NCBI GenBank assembly: GCA_013115135.1
Contig: JABANP010000063.1
Coordinates: 62,001-126,000 of the forward strand
Source of the DNA: Perkinsus olseni
Taxonomy: Eukaryota; Perkinsozoa; Perkinsida; Perkinsidae
Direction: 5' to 3'
Length of the DNA stretch: 64,000 nucleotides
This document shows, piece after piece, positions 20,901 through 32,558 of this stretch (position 1 is its first letter; each line of letters opens with the position of its first letter). A model generated the notes under the pieces. That model did no database searches, was not told where the DNA came from, and saw only the letters and a program-made list of their open reading frames with translations. Both the position numbers and the translations under genes were made by a program.

Positions 20901-21385
20901 ATGTGTTCAGACCCAGCTGATACGGCAACCAGGACATCGGTGTGGTACCTTCTGCTGACAGAACTTGATAGCGAATTTGTATATTCGAACCTGCGCCTCC
21001 TCATCAGACACCTTCTCTGGCCCGACCGGGTTTGCCCGAATCACCTAAACCATTGGCCAGAAGCGGGGTCTCCATCACTCACAGCAAGGTCACTACTTCC
21101 TTAGTGAGGTCTTTCAAAACCTGAGCATGGACAAAATCTTAGCCCAAAATGACGAGAGACGCAGGCAGCTAGACAGGCAACGCTCGTCAGCGAATCATAC
21201 AGAGAGCGTTCTGCCTCGGGGAGCGGGAGAGGAACCAATTAGACGAATTCCACTACCTCATGCAACTGCTGAGGTATCTGTATTTGCTCCGGACAAAAAA
21301 TGCGTTCTCCGGTAGCTTCAACTCCCGAGGGATCCATGTTCATCTAACTGCCAACCACAAGATACTCTACCTCGTCCCTTCTTAG
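20901..21385 (+). CDS. Unknown helical protein
   Basis: ATG at 20901 opens MCSDPADTATRTSVWYLL and continues EFVYSNLRLLIRHLLW. A second exon near 21095 reads EVFQNLSMDKILAQND and ERRRQLDRQR. A third frame from about 21188 reads QRIIQRAFCLGERERNQL then DEFHYLMQLLRYLYLLR and ends FNSRGIHVHLTANHKILYL, with a stop at 21385. The second and third segments differ by one base, so there is either a missed intron or an indel. The amphipathic Leu/Arg-rich helices are protein-like, but no family is recognised. Confidence 0.38.
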
Positions 21386-21756
21386 TAACACGACACACCG
21401 CAAAGTGCACACAGAGAAACAATGCACTCGGGTGGCGGAACACTATATTTGTTAGCGGTTAAATAGCAGAGGTCACAAGCGGAGCTGCAAGTACCGATCA
21501 CAGTGGCACATAGTGGAATGGTAAGAACGCAATTCGCTCGTTAGAGCCGGGAACTACTCAGCACCGACCTGATGACTGATTCAGGCTCTTCTGCTGCAGT
21601 AGATGCACTCATCTGAGACATACCGAAATATCGTACTGAAACTGAGCCACACTCTTACGCTGCAAAAGAGGCGAGCTTTCTCTCTCCTAGGGATGATTCG
21701 TAGGTCATATTGAGCTTCTTCGCCTAAGAGGCACGAGTAATCGTTTCCAAAATCAT
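21386..21756. other. Intergenic spacer
   Basis: 3' flanks of convergent genes. Nothing recognised. Confidence 0.45.
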
Positions 21757-23320
21757 TCAAAGCGGCAGCATCATGAAGCAAGTTACATCGCTGATAGCAT
21801 CTTCAACTTCCTTCTTGGTTGTAGCCGTTCGGAGTCGGGCACGGACAGACTCAGGATCGGGTCCGGCACCGGAGACTGAAAAACCGAATGTTAACACAAA
21901 ATTGGTCACGTTGTCAACCCCACCATTTGTCTCATTGCTCCTCTTGCTCTTCAACTCCGCTTGACGAGCTTTTGCCTGAAGAGCATTCACTCCAAAACCG
22001 AGGTCATTAACTGAAGCACTCACCTCAGCGATGAGCTGCTGAAGATTTTGCTCCTGGTGACGACGAGATGAGAAAGTTGTGGAGTTCTTATCGGCGTTGT
22101 TAGACGATGGCGATACAGCTTGCTTCTCGACAACAGGCCTGAGGAAATAGACGGGCGCGCTGCTTGATACTGGCAATCGCGAATAAACCAGAAACTCTCT
22201 GAGTCGACAGTTAAAAATTGGCGAAAACTACTACTTCCGTTGAGCCTTGTGGATCTTCTTGTTAGTGGGGCTTGACTGAGCCTTAGGCGAAGAGCTTTTG
22301 CGCTGCTTGGGCGATTCAGCCTTGGGCGTATTGGAATCGATGCCCTGGATGGAAATATGACATTACGAAATTTGCTCAAAGGAAGTCCCGTTGCTCACCA
22401 TTGTCAGCTGGTAGAGCTGAGTGATAACACTGACAAGCTGCTTCTGCTCCAACTTCTTCTGTGTGAACTCAGAGTGTTGTTCCTGATACCTGAAGCAACG
22501 AACTGAAACCTCGCCAGCACGGACGGGCGATTCAGCACAGGATGAACGGCATTACTTCTCAGTAAGGTCGGCTATCTTCGTCTTCAACTCCTCATTCTCC
22601 TTCTCTAAGTCTTCATCACTCTTACCTACACACGTTAGCAAACACTCTAACAAATGTCACTACAAAAAACGTACTCGGGCTAGTTTCAGCGCTCTTCTTT
22701 CCTCTCCTGTTCTTCTTGCTGGCGCTGGTGGGTTTGATCTCCTCCTTTGGCGAACTCTCGGCTATCGATTTTTCAGCTGGGCTCTTAGCAGGACTCGCTT
22801 CCTTCTTGTCGGTTTCAGTTGGCGTAGAGACCTCCGCTGTGGCCTTGGAAGCCTCCTGCTCGGTGGCAGTCTTAGTTTCGACAGGAGCCGCCGCAGCCTC
22901 GGGCTTCTCAGCAGCCTTGACTGGTTCAGCTGGTTGCTGCGCTACTGCAGGCTTCTCCGCTTCCGTACTAGACTGTGCGGTCTCGTCCTTCTTGGCCGCT
23001 TTGGCGTCTTTGGCGTCAACAGCTACCTCAGCGCCCGTAGACGCCACGGTCGTGTCGGCAACGGCTTTGTCGCTATCGGGAGTCGCTTGGGTAACCTTGG
23101 CCTCGGGTGTTACTTTCGGTTCTTCCTCAACTTTCGTTTCCGATACACTAGTAGCTTCAACCTTCACAGAAGAATCAGTTACCTGCGAAAACATGAGAAC
23201 TCATACAACTCATCTTGAGTTGGCTGCCACTACCTCCTTCTCTGCGACTGTGACAGTAGCCTGCTCGGTACCCTCTTTCTTGGGAGAGTCAGATGTCAGC
23301 TTTGATAGGAACGAGAACAT
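21757..23320 (-). CDS. Ala/Glu/Lys-rich low-complexity protein with a coiled coil
   Basis: ATG 23320 (MFSFLSKLTSDSPKKEG) starts exon 1, ending AEKE at a GTAGTG donor. The next exon is a long disordered block rich in Ala, Glu, Lys, Thr and Val (EVSTPTETDKKEASPAKS) ending in a basic patch (KKNRRGKK). Then come a coiled-coil exon (LEKENEELKTKIADL), another (EFTQKKLEQKQLVSVITQ) and a basic exon ending KIHKAQRK. That exon has a stop at 22231, but an alternative donor (GTAGTA) just before the stop joins in phase to EFLVYSRLPVSSS and on to QNLQQLIAEVSASVNDLG and ESVRARLRTATTKKEV, ending at 21757. As the downstream block has no ATG of its own, I treat it as the same gene. Function unknown. Confidence 0.5.
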
Positions 23321-23688
23321 TTCCGTCGAGCAGGTGTCAGAAAAATCAAGAACAATACTGGAGAACGCTTCATTCCCCCCGCAGTAGCCCCCGCCTTCAC
23401 ACAACACTGGAATTCGTCAAAATAACCCTGTCACCAAGCCTTCACGGGCTACAAGACTGGATTTAATGATACCGTTACAACAAATACTCAGCTACTACAT
23501 AGAGTCGGACGCCATAGGACATCCAACTCGCAGAGAGAATACCCATTCTTATTAGAGCATGAGATATGACATGTCTTCAGGCAGCCAGCCAGAAGTGTAC
23601 GGGAAGTTTTGAAACCACCACCAACTCGCCAGTATATAGCCCACACTTACCTGTAGAGCCCGTCAACCGTGACTGAGGAGTACCGAAC
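23321..23688. other. Intergenic spacer
   Basis: Promoter side of the low-complexity gene and 3' side of the mitochondrial gene. No feature is seen. Confidence 0.4.
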
Positions 23689-24426
23689 TCACCAAGTAGA
23701 GAAGGAGTAGAAGGTCTGGATACGAGGCCTCTGGAAACCGTACATACGGTAGTCCATCGACCTGTAGCGATCGAAGCACATCTTCTTGCACTCCAGCTCC
23801 ACTGGGCGGCATTCGGAACAGCTGAAAAGTGTGCAACAACAATAGCTACCAAAACAATGAGAAATCCCATTACAATTTATCCTGAGGATGCATCCAGGTA
23901 AAGTCGTAGCGCCTCTGGTTCATGAAGCGGGATTCCAACGAAACCGGCCTAGGCGGCTTGGTGCCCTGGTGTTTCAACTGAGACGAGCAACAGTTTTATT
24001 AGGGTACTCGTGAGGGTTCCAGGCGGGACCCTACCTCCTGCAAATCCAGATAGGCCGAGTAGGGCGTAGCGAGGGTGCAGCAGTAGAAAAGGAAGAGCAG
24101 AGCTGAAAAGGTAGATTGATGATGCCGTTGATACAGCTGCTCCCTGACTTACTCTTTCTCTCCCACTCAGTCCACATACCAGAGTTCTTACGGAAGTAGG
24201 GGTCCATATCCAGGATAAACTCTCGGCGAGAATGCCACCTGACCAAGGAGGCAATACAGGCTCTAACGCCATACCCCGACGCAGCCGTGACCTACCTCGT
24301 GAGCATTCCCGTAACATCGAGCCAGCGTAGAATCTTTTGGTTGAGGGTCTCGCTGGTCGAGATGTAGCCGATTCTCTGCACATGGCGTGGGACTCCACGC
24401 GGGCAGTTACGCAGAAGCGACGACAT
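23689..24426 (-). CDS. Small mitochondrial inner-membrane protein, possibly COX6A-like with a Cys-rich tail
   Basis: Exon 1 24426-24296 (MSSLLRNCPRGVPRHVQR, a likely mitochondrial leader, ending DVTGMLTR). Exon 2 starts WHSRREFILDMDPYF and ends TEWERK. Exon 3 holds a membrane span (LLFLFYCCTLATPYSAYL). Exon 4 reads LKHQGTKPPRPVSLESR and RYDFTWMHPQDK. The last exon, CSECRPVELECKKMCFDRYR to FYSFSTW, ends at 23689. All joins keep phase. One span, then an R-x-Y-x-F-x-W region, resembles cytochrome c oxidase subunit 6A. The tail with CxxC and CxxxC suggests intermembrane-space thiols. The respiratory-complex assignment is an inference; it could be an alveolate-specific subunit. Confidence 0.68.
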
Positions 24427-24907
24427 TCCCAACGGTACACTGCAATGAAAATGGCGACCGGAAAAACTCACGTTGGAACCAACTCTTTCTGTCTTAACAA
24501 CCGAGGGTTGCGCCTCGAGACCGCGATCGATCCACGTTTAAGGGAGGTCTACGGACTCCGCACAAAAGAGTGCAAACCGGTCCAAGCCAGGTTCAGTAGT
24601 AGAGGTAATAAGAATGTACGAAGGGAAAGCGAGGTACACTGCAGAGGGGGCAGACCTGGACTGGGCGCCTAGGATCACCATAATATAGCCAAGTAAATCA
24701 CAGGCTAAGAACTCCCTCACCGGCGTGCTGCCCACAGGGGAATCTTATGTACTCTTGCAATCTTGCCGAGAAACTCAACGCTGCCATTCGAACTGCGAAA
24801 GTCAAATCTCGCTCGCCCTAATTCAGTTTGTGCTGGTCTCCGAGCCAACCTTGTGCTCTCTCTGCTGCTCTGAAGCGCTTTATTCTCTCGTCAACCTCCA
24901 GGTGTGT

Positions 24908-27900
24908 TCAAGGTCTGCCAGAGGTCTCCTCTGGTCGGCTAGAGGAAGGCTCGGGTGTACTCAACTCATCGTCATCGTCATCCAGTTCAACTGGAGCAGT
25001 GGCCGCCTTCCGTTTCTTAGACTGTTCCCTAGCAAGTCCTTTGACTGCCTTCTGCATACGCTTGCTGTGTACATCGACCACTCGTCCACGATCAAACTTG
25101 GGGGCAAAGTAGTCTGTTATTCGTCGCTGAACCATCGTTGACTTCTCCTTCTCCAACACTGGTCTCAACAACTGAGCCACCTGACACCGTCAGAAAGACT
25201 ACTAGGCCACCATTGGAAGCCACAAGATACCGATTCTTGCGTCATGTCCGTGTATTTGCTCATCAACCCCTCAATCTCCAGGGCATCCGGCTCCGCCCAC
25301 GAGAACAGCTCCTTGCTGTCGTCCACTACAGGGCGACTCAAAGCATCCCAAACCTGCCGTACAGCATGATGGTCGAGGGTGGGCGGCTCAGTGTGTTACA
25401 TCTTGTCGAGGGAAGTCCTTCGGGAAGGTCCACGTTGACCTGTATCCGCCATGATCTCTCTTGAACTGACGGAGCTGCAGAGAGTCGACGCCCTCCTCGC
25501 CAGGTACCGGAGCCTCGATCTCCTTCGGATCTTCCGACACCAGTGCCGACGCCCACACTCGGAGCTGCAGCAGCCTGAGTTCTACAACTCAACCTAGGAC
25601 TCAGGCTCTACCAGAGACTACTACCGCTCCATGCCCACATATCCGGCCTCGATAATCTCCAAAGCGTTCACTGCTCCGATGCCAAGTACTCCAGGTGTAT
25701 AATCGCAGCCTAGCAGCATCGCCAAGGACACCTAAATGCGCGTGCTCAGCCGCCAGTATTAGAGCCAATCGAGCCTACCATCGCGTCCTGTTCTCTCAGC
25801 CTATCAGGCATCCTGTTACTGCTGTACATTTCTACGTACATGGCATCGAAGTAGAGCCGCCGCAGGACCACGTCAGCGCCGTACATCAGGGTATCGCTAT
25901 CATCAGAAATGACTCCATCCGCCAGACCCTAAGAATGCACTACTTTCAATCCGATCCAGCGCGATTTCCCCGCTCACATTTTGGACCAACGCTACACACT
26001 GCGCCTCGGCCTCACAAGGAGCATCCACCCAGGGTACGCCGAAGGCCGTCAACAGCAGCTGTATCTCCTCCTTCAGGGCTCTGAAGTCTACCTGAACGAC
26101 AAAGATTCTACTGCGGGGCAGGGATGGTCACTGATTACCTCAGTCTGTTGTTTCGCCAGCTTGTTAACATTATCCTCCAATAACTTTTCTCCTCAACTCT
26201 CAGCTTGTTCTTGCAGGTCATCAATAGCCGACAGTGGTGCCTGTCAGATAGCTGTCGATGGGCGACTCGTCAAAGGCTGTGCGAAGGGAGGGCTCACTTG
26301 GTTTGCCTTATTCCGGCTTCTATTTCTCGGCTTCGGCATTTCCTCAATATCTATCATCTTCCGTTCTATCTCCACCAAGGCATCGATGTCAATATCATCC
26401 AGCTCTTCCAAAGCAGCCTTAGCCTCAGCTGACTCCGCTCCCCTAGTAGCGTCATCTGCTGGTCTCGGCTGTCCGACAGCCCGTGGCTGCGGGACCCACG
26501 CCGTCCTAGTGGCTCCCTCGATAGGAGGACGATCCGATGAGACGCCCTTTGGCTGCTGCCCTTCAGCTCTCATCGTTTTCGATTTCGACGTCGACAAAGA
26601 TCTCTCCCTCCTCGGCCTTTTCGCCCCTAGTTCCAACTCATCCTCAGCCGGTTCGGCACTCGCACGAGCTTTCGAAACAATCTTGGGTTGCGTCAAGTCA
26701 CTCGCCGTCGCCGATTCTGTTGAAGGGCCTGGCCGCAGATGACCAGAGGACCTGGATTCAGCGGCTGTCGTGGATGAGAACGGGGATGCCTCGACTTTGT
26801 AAGAGGCCGGCACCGCACCTCGGTCATCCATCATAATATCGGACTGAGAGACGGGCCACCAGAATCTGGCGAGCCATCAATTATCCCGTCGGAACTCACC
26901 TGAGTCGCAGTGTCGGTTGGCCTCTTGTTCGCGGGAAAAATGATTTCAGCCGTATCTTCCTCACTCTCTGAGACCTCCACAGAGTTCGTCTCGTGAACTT
27001 CACGAAGTTCACTGGAGTCCCTGCTCAGCTCTCCTCCGTCGTCACCAACAGGTCCGCCCTGCTGCAAAACCGCAGTCGGTTCGTCCGCTCCGATCTTGAC
27101 ATCGCATGAACCATCCTCCTTGGCATCCAGGGAGCGGCACAGTCTGATTGGCTTTATCAGGAATTATCTCATCAGGACTTGACAGCTCTTTAGACGTTCC
27201 CTTCCTCTTGAGGTTCACCTTCAGCCTCCCTATACTTCTACCCGGACGACTGTTCACGTTGCTGATTCTCCCTCGAGCAGGGGAAAGGCGCAGTGGTGGA
27301 ACTTCTGCTACCTCGTCCTCTTCTGTGCTCTTCACGCCTTGAGGTTCGTCGTCGGCAAACATATTATCAAAATCAACACCAGACGACGAGTCGCTGTCGT
27401 TACCCACTGCATCGTCACTAGACTCGAGCTCTCCCGCTTTCTCTTCCGTCTTTACTACCGCCCCCTCCGCCTCACTATCAGGACTACGGCTAAGAACCTC
27501 TTCTAGTGTGTGCTTCAGGTGGAAGTCTTCCATAGGAGCATACTTCAAGTTATCCAAGTTGTTCATGTATCGACTCCGAGATTTCTTCTTCTGCCGCCAT
27601 TCAAATTCCGGCGGAGGTGACGGAGATGATGACGAGGATGTAACAGCTTCAGGAGGTACATAAATGCCTTTTGCGGTGATGTCCTCTCCTGAATAGCGCA
27701 CGGTGCCAGAAGTGATTTTCCCGCCATGGATTCACCACGAAACGCAATGAAGTCTGCCATGGATACCCTCAGCGGGTCTTTACTCCTCATACTACCTTTG
27801 GCCGCCAATCTATGCTCTTCTTCTTCCTTGGCAATCTCCAATTTAGTCTTGCTTATCATCTCATTAACTCGCACTAGTTCCATGTATTGCGCAGTATTGC

Positions 27901-29296
27901 TCGCACTACAAGAGCACCACCACTGTGTTGCATGCCAATATCCTCTCCTGTACTTACAAAGCAATCCCTTCCGCCCCCGCAACTGCTTGATGATGAATCG
28001 CCCTCGCACGACCATCATTCATCACCTACGACGAAGGCCACAAAAATCGATTCATAAGATTCCACGATCGAACCCACTTGCCGTGCACATGCTCACTTTA
28101 CTACCCTCTCTCTAACCTCCAACAGCACTTTGTATCGCACCATGGTTGGCAGTTGAGCCACTGTATCGAGATCATATCCACCGCTTTTGGAGTTCTGTCC
28201 TTGGTCTTGAACCATATCCTAAATCAATAGCTCGCCGGGTTCACGTTGCACTATTCCAGCTTCTGGCAACGTGGGCTACCTCAAGCTCCCGAACAGCTTC
28301 CTGGGACACTTGTATATCATCAAGTCCTCTTCGCTCCGCTAGGAACCCACGAAAGGCGGACGGAACGGCCTTATTATATCTGACTTAGGAACCTCATCCG
28401 CAGTACGTGCCACAGCTAACAGATACCTCCATCGTCGTCTCCTCTGACTCGGCTCATTACGACGCTCTTCTTCCGAGCTGGGCACGCCATTCAAAGTCCG
28501 AGCGCTGCTCCACTCGCTATCGGACGAAGCGTCGCTGTCACTGCTGGATGAAACTGATATGCTGTCCGCAACCTCGGCAGTCGAGCCTGAGGCAATGAGT
28601 TCCAACTTTGCGCGGCCGAACGTCAGCCTCCAGCCGAGCAGGTCGAGAGCACGTAAATTCGCCATTCATAGAAATAATTTACTACCATCCGGTCCGGTCG
28701 CCCCTGTCGTCGAGGACGAGCTGCTGCTGCCTTGTGCACCCGCGGTCGTTCCTCCATTCTCCACCCGTGATGCAGCTTTCTGCAGGAGCCTACACAGGTT
28801 AGGAGCATGCCAAACAACACATATCAGACTCCGTCTCGTGAGCTTCGAACAGCCGTCTAGTATGAATCACCTATTCTTCACTAGCTGCTGAGCGGTCCGT
28901 CGTAGCCGCGCTTCTGCTTTCTCCGCTTCCCTGGCTCGCTTCGCTATTGTATCTCTCTTCAATTTCGGGGCTGGCCCATCGAATACTATTATAGGCTTTA
29001 CTTTCAGGAATAGCAATTTGCATAGACCTGAGTGACTATAGCCATGAAATGCTGGCAAAAATGTGACGACCTTTTTCACGTCTAAAGAATCCCAGGATGT
29101 GGGGCCCCTTCTTGTTAGGCGGCATCGCCCGCACGAAGTGATACATCCAAATGGAAGCATCGATGGCTAATATCTGCAAGCACAGGCGACTGAGTCTGAC
29201 ACGGGCGCTGGATTGTCCTGCCTTATTCGCCATAACGTCCAGAGATACTCGCCGTCCATAGGGAGAGACCAGCTGCCATAAGCCGCTAACTCCCAT
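24908..29296 (-). CDS. ERCC5: XPG/Rad2 structure-specific DNA repair endonuclease
   Basis: Makes the 3' incision in nucleotide excision repair. Start ATG 29296: [36 protein letters not shown] (metal-binding Asp), [18 protein letters not shown] (XPG-N). A long acidic/Ser-rich spacer covers about 28870-26300 (several exons), ending with an acidic helix [24 protein letters not shown] follows near 26090-25760: [36 protein letters not shown]. The helix-hairpin-helix is [20 protein letters not shown] near 25700. The C-terminal [29 protein letters not shown] segment leads to a PIP-box [10 protein letters not shown] (PCNA binding) and a Lys/Arg tail ending at 24908. All catalytic acids seen are conserved. 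The first intron may be GC-AG (after VMANK). Confidence 0.95.
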
Positions 29297-30022
29297 GGCG
29301 AGGAGGCTCTCAACTGCTCAGGATTTCGAGGTACATGCGGCGCTTCTTTGGCCTACCCACTCACACTACACTGACTCACGCAAAGCTGCTAGTTAGATCA
29401 CATGGAAGCACTTCATCAAAGACGACTAAAATGAAATCATTGATGCATGCGGGTGAAGACTGTGCTCGGAAAGGCTGATGGCTTTACGCAAGGCCCTCGC
29501 CATGCTCTTCCCCAAACTGCGACCTTCCCCAACTCTCTGGAATTTGTGTTCCAATAATCATGTCCGACAAAGAAGAGTACGTTGCCATACACCGATGCCT
29601 GAATTCGAAAAATCGTCGTTGTATACCAACCGCAGGTCCAAAATGCGAGCATCACTGGTTGAGTCAGTTTGTCTTTGGCCTACCATAGCCTGAAGAGAGC
29701 TGAACTGAACTTCGATTAACCGCGAAGAAAATGCGTAGAGGCCTCTCACGTTGAATAAACCGACGAAGATCGTGCGAAGGGCTCAGTAGCTGTCCCTATA
29801 GAGCACCAGAAGGTCCCTGCCGAGTCGCATCACTTGGAGAGGTACCACCGAAATACTGCCTACCCCTTATTACCGTGAACTTCTCCTTCCAAACTTCTGC
29901 GGCTCAACCCCTACGATCCGAACCCCGAACCCGGACCTTCGGCGTGCGCGGATCTTTCGACTACTTGCAAGTTCGAAAAATAATGCGTTGTTGCAGGCCC
30001 ATCGGGCAAATTTCACCTCCCG
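29297..30022. promoter_or_regulatory. Head-to-head spacer between XPG and NSUN5
   Basis: A 726-nt divergent intergenic region. No coding signal is convincing (open frames on both strands lack ATG or domains). It must contain both 5' UTRs and promoters. No motif was recognised. Confidence 0.5.
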
Positions 30023-31503
30023 ATGTCATTACTCTACAAGGATGCGGCGGCGGTCGTGGATAAAGTCACAGCTCAAGGCGTCGGCCTCCGCGAAGCGTTC
30101 TACAAGTCCAAACTGAAGAGCTCAAACCCTCAAAAAGTCTACGCGTTAGTGTGCAAAACGGTGAAGTCCCGGAAGCGCATAGAGTCCGCACTGCGATCGG
30201 CAGGCCTTCTGGACACTCTGGCGGACCGCAGTCTAGGTCTGGTGATGGCCTATGACCTGATGTATGGCCAGGGCATACGAGGTGGTGGTAAACTCGCCCG
30301 AATGCTGAACGAGAAGGCGGCCGTCTTGAAGAGGGCGGTGCAGGATGACAAGGCGACTAGTAGCGAGGATACCGGTGCTCAGCTTCCGCGGTATGTCCGT
30401 GTGAATCTCGCGGATCTGTCCAGGGAAGATGCTATCAACAAGTTAGCGGCGGTTGGTATCAAGGCGAAGGCCGACGAGCTTATACCGGACGTAAGAACGC
30501 GCGTTGTTACCATAGGACCGAGTATACCTCCTTTATCAGGTTATTAAGGTGGATCCCTCGAACTCCGAAGGCGCTGGTGGAGTCCTCACTAGTAAAGGAC
30601 TTCACTCTCGTCTTACAGGATCGCGGTAGTTGTCTCTCGGCTCACTCTCTACTGGCTGGGGTTCAACCTGGCGAGAACATCACGGTCGTGGATGCATGTG
30701 CTTCACCGGGATCCAAGACTATACATTTACTTCAGCTCATGAGGTATCGCAGGATAGAAGGGACGATGGTGGCCATGGAGCTGGACCCGAAGCGGGCTAA
30801 GGTGCTACTGGATCGTTTGGCGAAGGCGGGGTTCCTACCGGACGATGGGAAGGCGTCAGGAGAGGTTGTCCACCTATCTGCTGCCCACAGCCCCGGGATT
30901 AGCGTCGAAGTGCGGATCGGAGATTTCATAAAGTACAGTTTCCGCCCGAAGTCACTCACGTGAATTTGGATCCAAGTTGCAGTGGCTCCGGTCTAGTGGA
31001 TGTCCACGCTGACTCGGAGAGTGTCGGCGCTCAGAGACTGCGAAAGCTATCTTCCTTCCAATGCCGCATGCTAGACCACGCCCTTGACCGCCTTTCCCTT
31101 AGTTCGGACTGTTTGCTACAGTACGTGCAGTATCAGAAATGAAGAGAATGGTGAAGTCGTGAAGAAGGCACTGAATAGAGTACAAAGCGGCTATAGGAGA
31201 GAGTGGCCCTTTGAGGTGGGGTCCTGCTGGAAGGAACCTACTCACGGTGCTCGAGATGTTCAAGTCCGACCTGAAGTGGATCGCTGTCGAGGGTTTTATC
31301 TCTGCAAGCTCGTCAGGGACGCTGGTGTCAAGCGTAGAAGGTCAAGTGACGATGACAGTGGGGCGGTGGAAAAGTCGGTTGCGGCTGCCCCTCAGAGTCG
31401 AGCGAACGCCAAAAAGCACAAGCGGTCTTCAAAGGCTAAAGGGCATCACTATTACCAAGTGACTACTAACGTATTTCTTCGAACCTTGGTCTTGCCTTGT
31501 TAA
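30023..31503 (+). CDS. NSUN5: 25S/28S rRNA cytosine-C5 methyltransferase (NSUN5/Rcm1)
   Basis: Methylates one cytosine in large-subunit rRNA using SAM, in the nucleolus. ATG 30023 (MSLLYKDAAAVVDKVTAQG). The N-terminal domain includes RSLGLVMAYDLMYGQGI. The intron after ELIPD (GTAAGA) ends at an AG near 30545-30570. The catalytic domain follows: VLQDRGSCLSAHSLL, the SAM motif VVDACASPGSKTIH, VNLDPSCSGSG (motif IV Cys), and VCYSTCSIRNEENGEV with the second Cys. It ends in a basic tail (AKKHKRSSKAKGHHYY). Two single-base frame breaks occur in conserved sequence: minus one in CGCCCG at 30944-30947 (before EVTHVNLDPSC) and plus one at 31086-31092 (HAL/FPLVRTVC). Repaired conceptually, the family signature is complete. 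Confidence 0.93.
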
Positions 31504-31513
31504 TCACTCGGCC

Positions 31514-32558
31514 ATGGACTGGAATGTCGCTGATCTGAACACTGTGTTAGCGGCATCATGTTCGACTCTCGTCCTGTGAAAGGGAACCCTGGCCACTCCT
31601 CAAGGGCTGCGGCTGTGCGGATTTTCATAGTACTCACTGGTCATCATGGTGGTCGGATGTTTTGCAGCACTCTCCCATCGTGTCAACGGCGCCAGTTTGA
31701 AGCAGGTGAGCCTTCCAATATCTCGTTCTCAGATGCGAACCGTCCGATTGTATTCCCAGAGCGCGCTGCTCCTTCAAACTCACTGAGGTGTCTGGTCCCT
31801 ATTCAGGTGCAGACTGAGATTGCATCGGTGGGAGCGATCTTGGAAGATTTGCGTAAATACTGGAGATCAATCTCTGATGAAAGATTCCCGCCGATTTGTG
31901 AATCAGGAAGGGATGCGAAACAGCTTGATGCGAATCTTCGCACAATCCACGACGATTTAAAGAAAGCCGTTGATGCACAGAGGGATGACCGAAACCAAGT
32001 CATGTCGCTCACCAAAAGCCTCGGCGGTAGTGCATCAGCTCATTCCCATTCGGATCATTGAGTCAGGAGTGGACCTCGGCCAGCTCAGCAGGAGGCTCAC
32101 CTCTCTTCAAGAAGAAGCCACTCAAAAGTTCGCTGCTCTGGAGCAACAAATTGCCAGGACGAGAGAACAGGGAAGTAGCTTTGTGAACGAAGTCTCAAAC
32201 GGGAAGGTGGATCTTATGAGGTGAAAGGACTTGTAGGACTCGTACGGCATGAGCCCTCTCAGGCTCGTTGAGGACCGCAACGAGCTCGAAAGCCGATTAG
32301 CAGCTACGGAGAAGAGGCTGACGGAGCGCCTCACGGCACTTGAGGAGCTCGAAAAATCAAGGCATAACCCGAAAGATGTTCAAGAGGCCTCGCTGCTCCG
32401 TGGGCAGGTACGTGCCGTGGGCTGAAATTGAACCATTTGCTGTCATATTACGTGTATCGCTCGGTCAGATCCACGCTCAAGAGGCGCGAATCAACACTCT
32501 GCTCGCTGAGAGCGCTCATCCAGTGACTGGATTCAGAGCTCCTGGGCTGTCGCACTGA
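31514..32558 (+). CDS. Coiled-coil protein, about seven exons
   Basis: ATG 31514 (MDWNVADLNTVLAASC) starts 10 nt after the NSUN5 stop, on the same strand. Exon 2 reads MVVGCFAALSHRVNGAS. Exon 3 starts VQTEIASVGAILEDLRKY and continues LRTIHDDLKKAVDAQ. Exon 4 is a heptad-rich helix (VDLGQLSRRLTSLQEEAT, ALEQQIARTREQ). Exon 5 is another (RNELESRLAATEKRLTER). The last exons give KDVQEASLLRGQ and IHAQEARINTLLAESAH, with a stop at 32558. GTGAG/GTACG donors and CAG acceptors fit. The coiled coil is evident; the specific function is unknown. Confidence 0.6.

Noticed and set aside
22716..23387. 223-codon plus-strand ORF
   Set aside because: Antisense to the Ala/Glu/Lys-rich exon. Its Ala/Ser/Val-rich composition is a mirror of the biased codons on the other strand, and it lacks splice logic.
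25981..26742. 253-codon plus-strand ORF
   Set aside because: Antisense to the XPG spacer and XPG-I exons, which are unambiguous.
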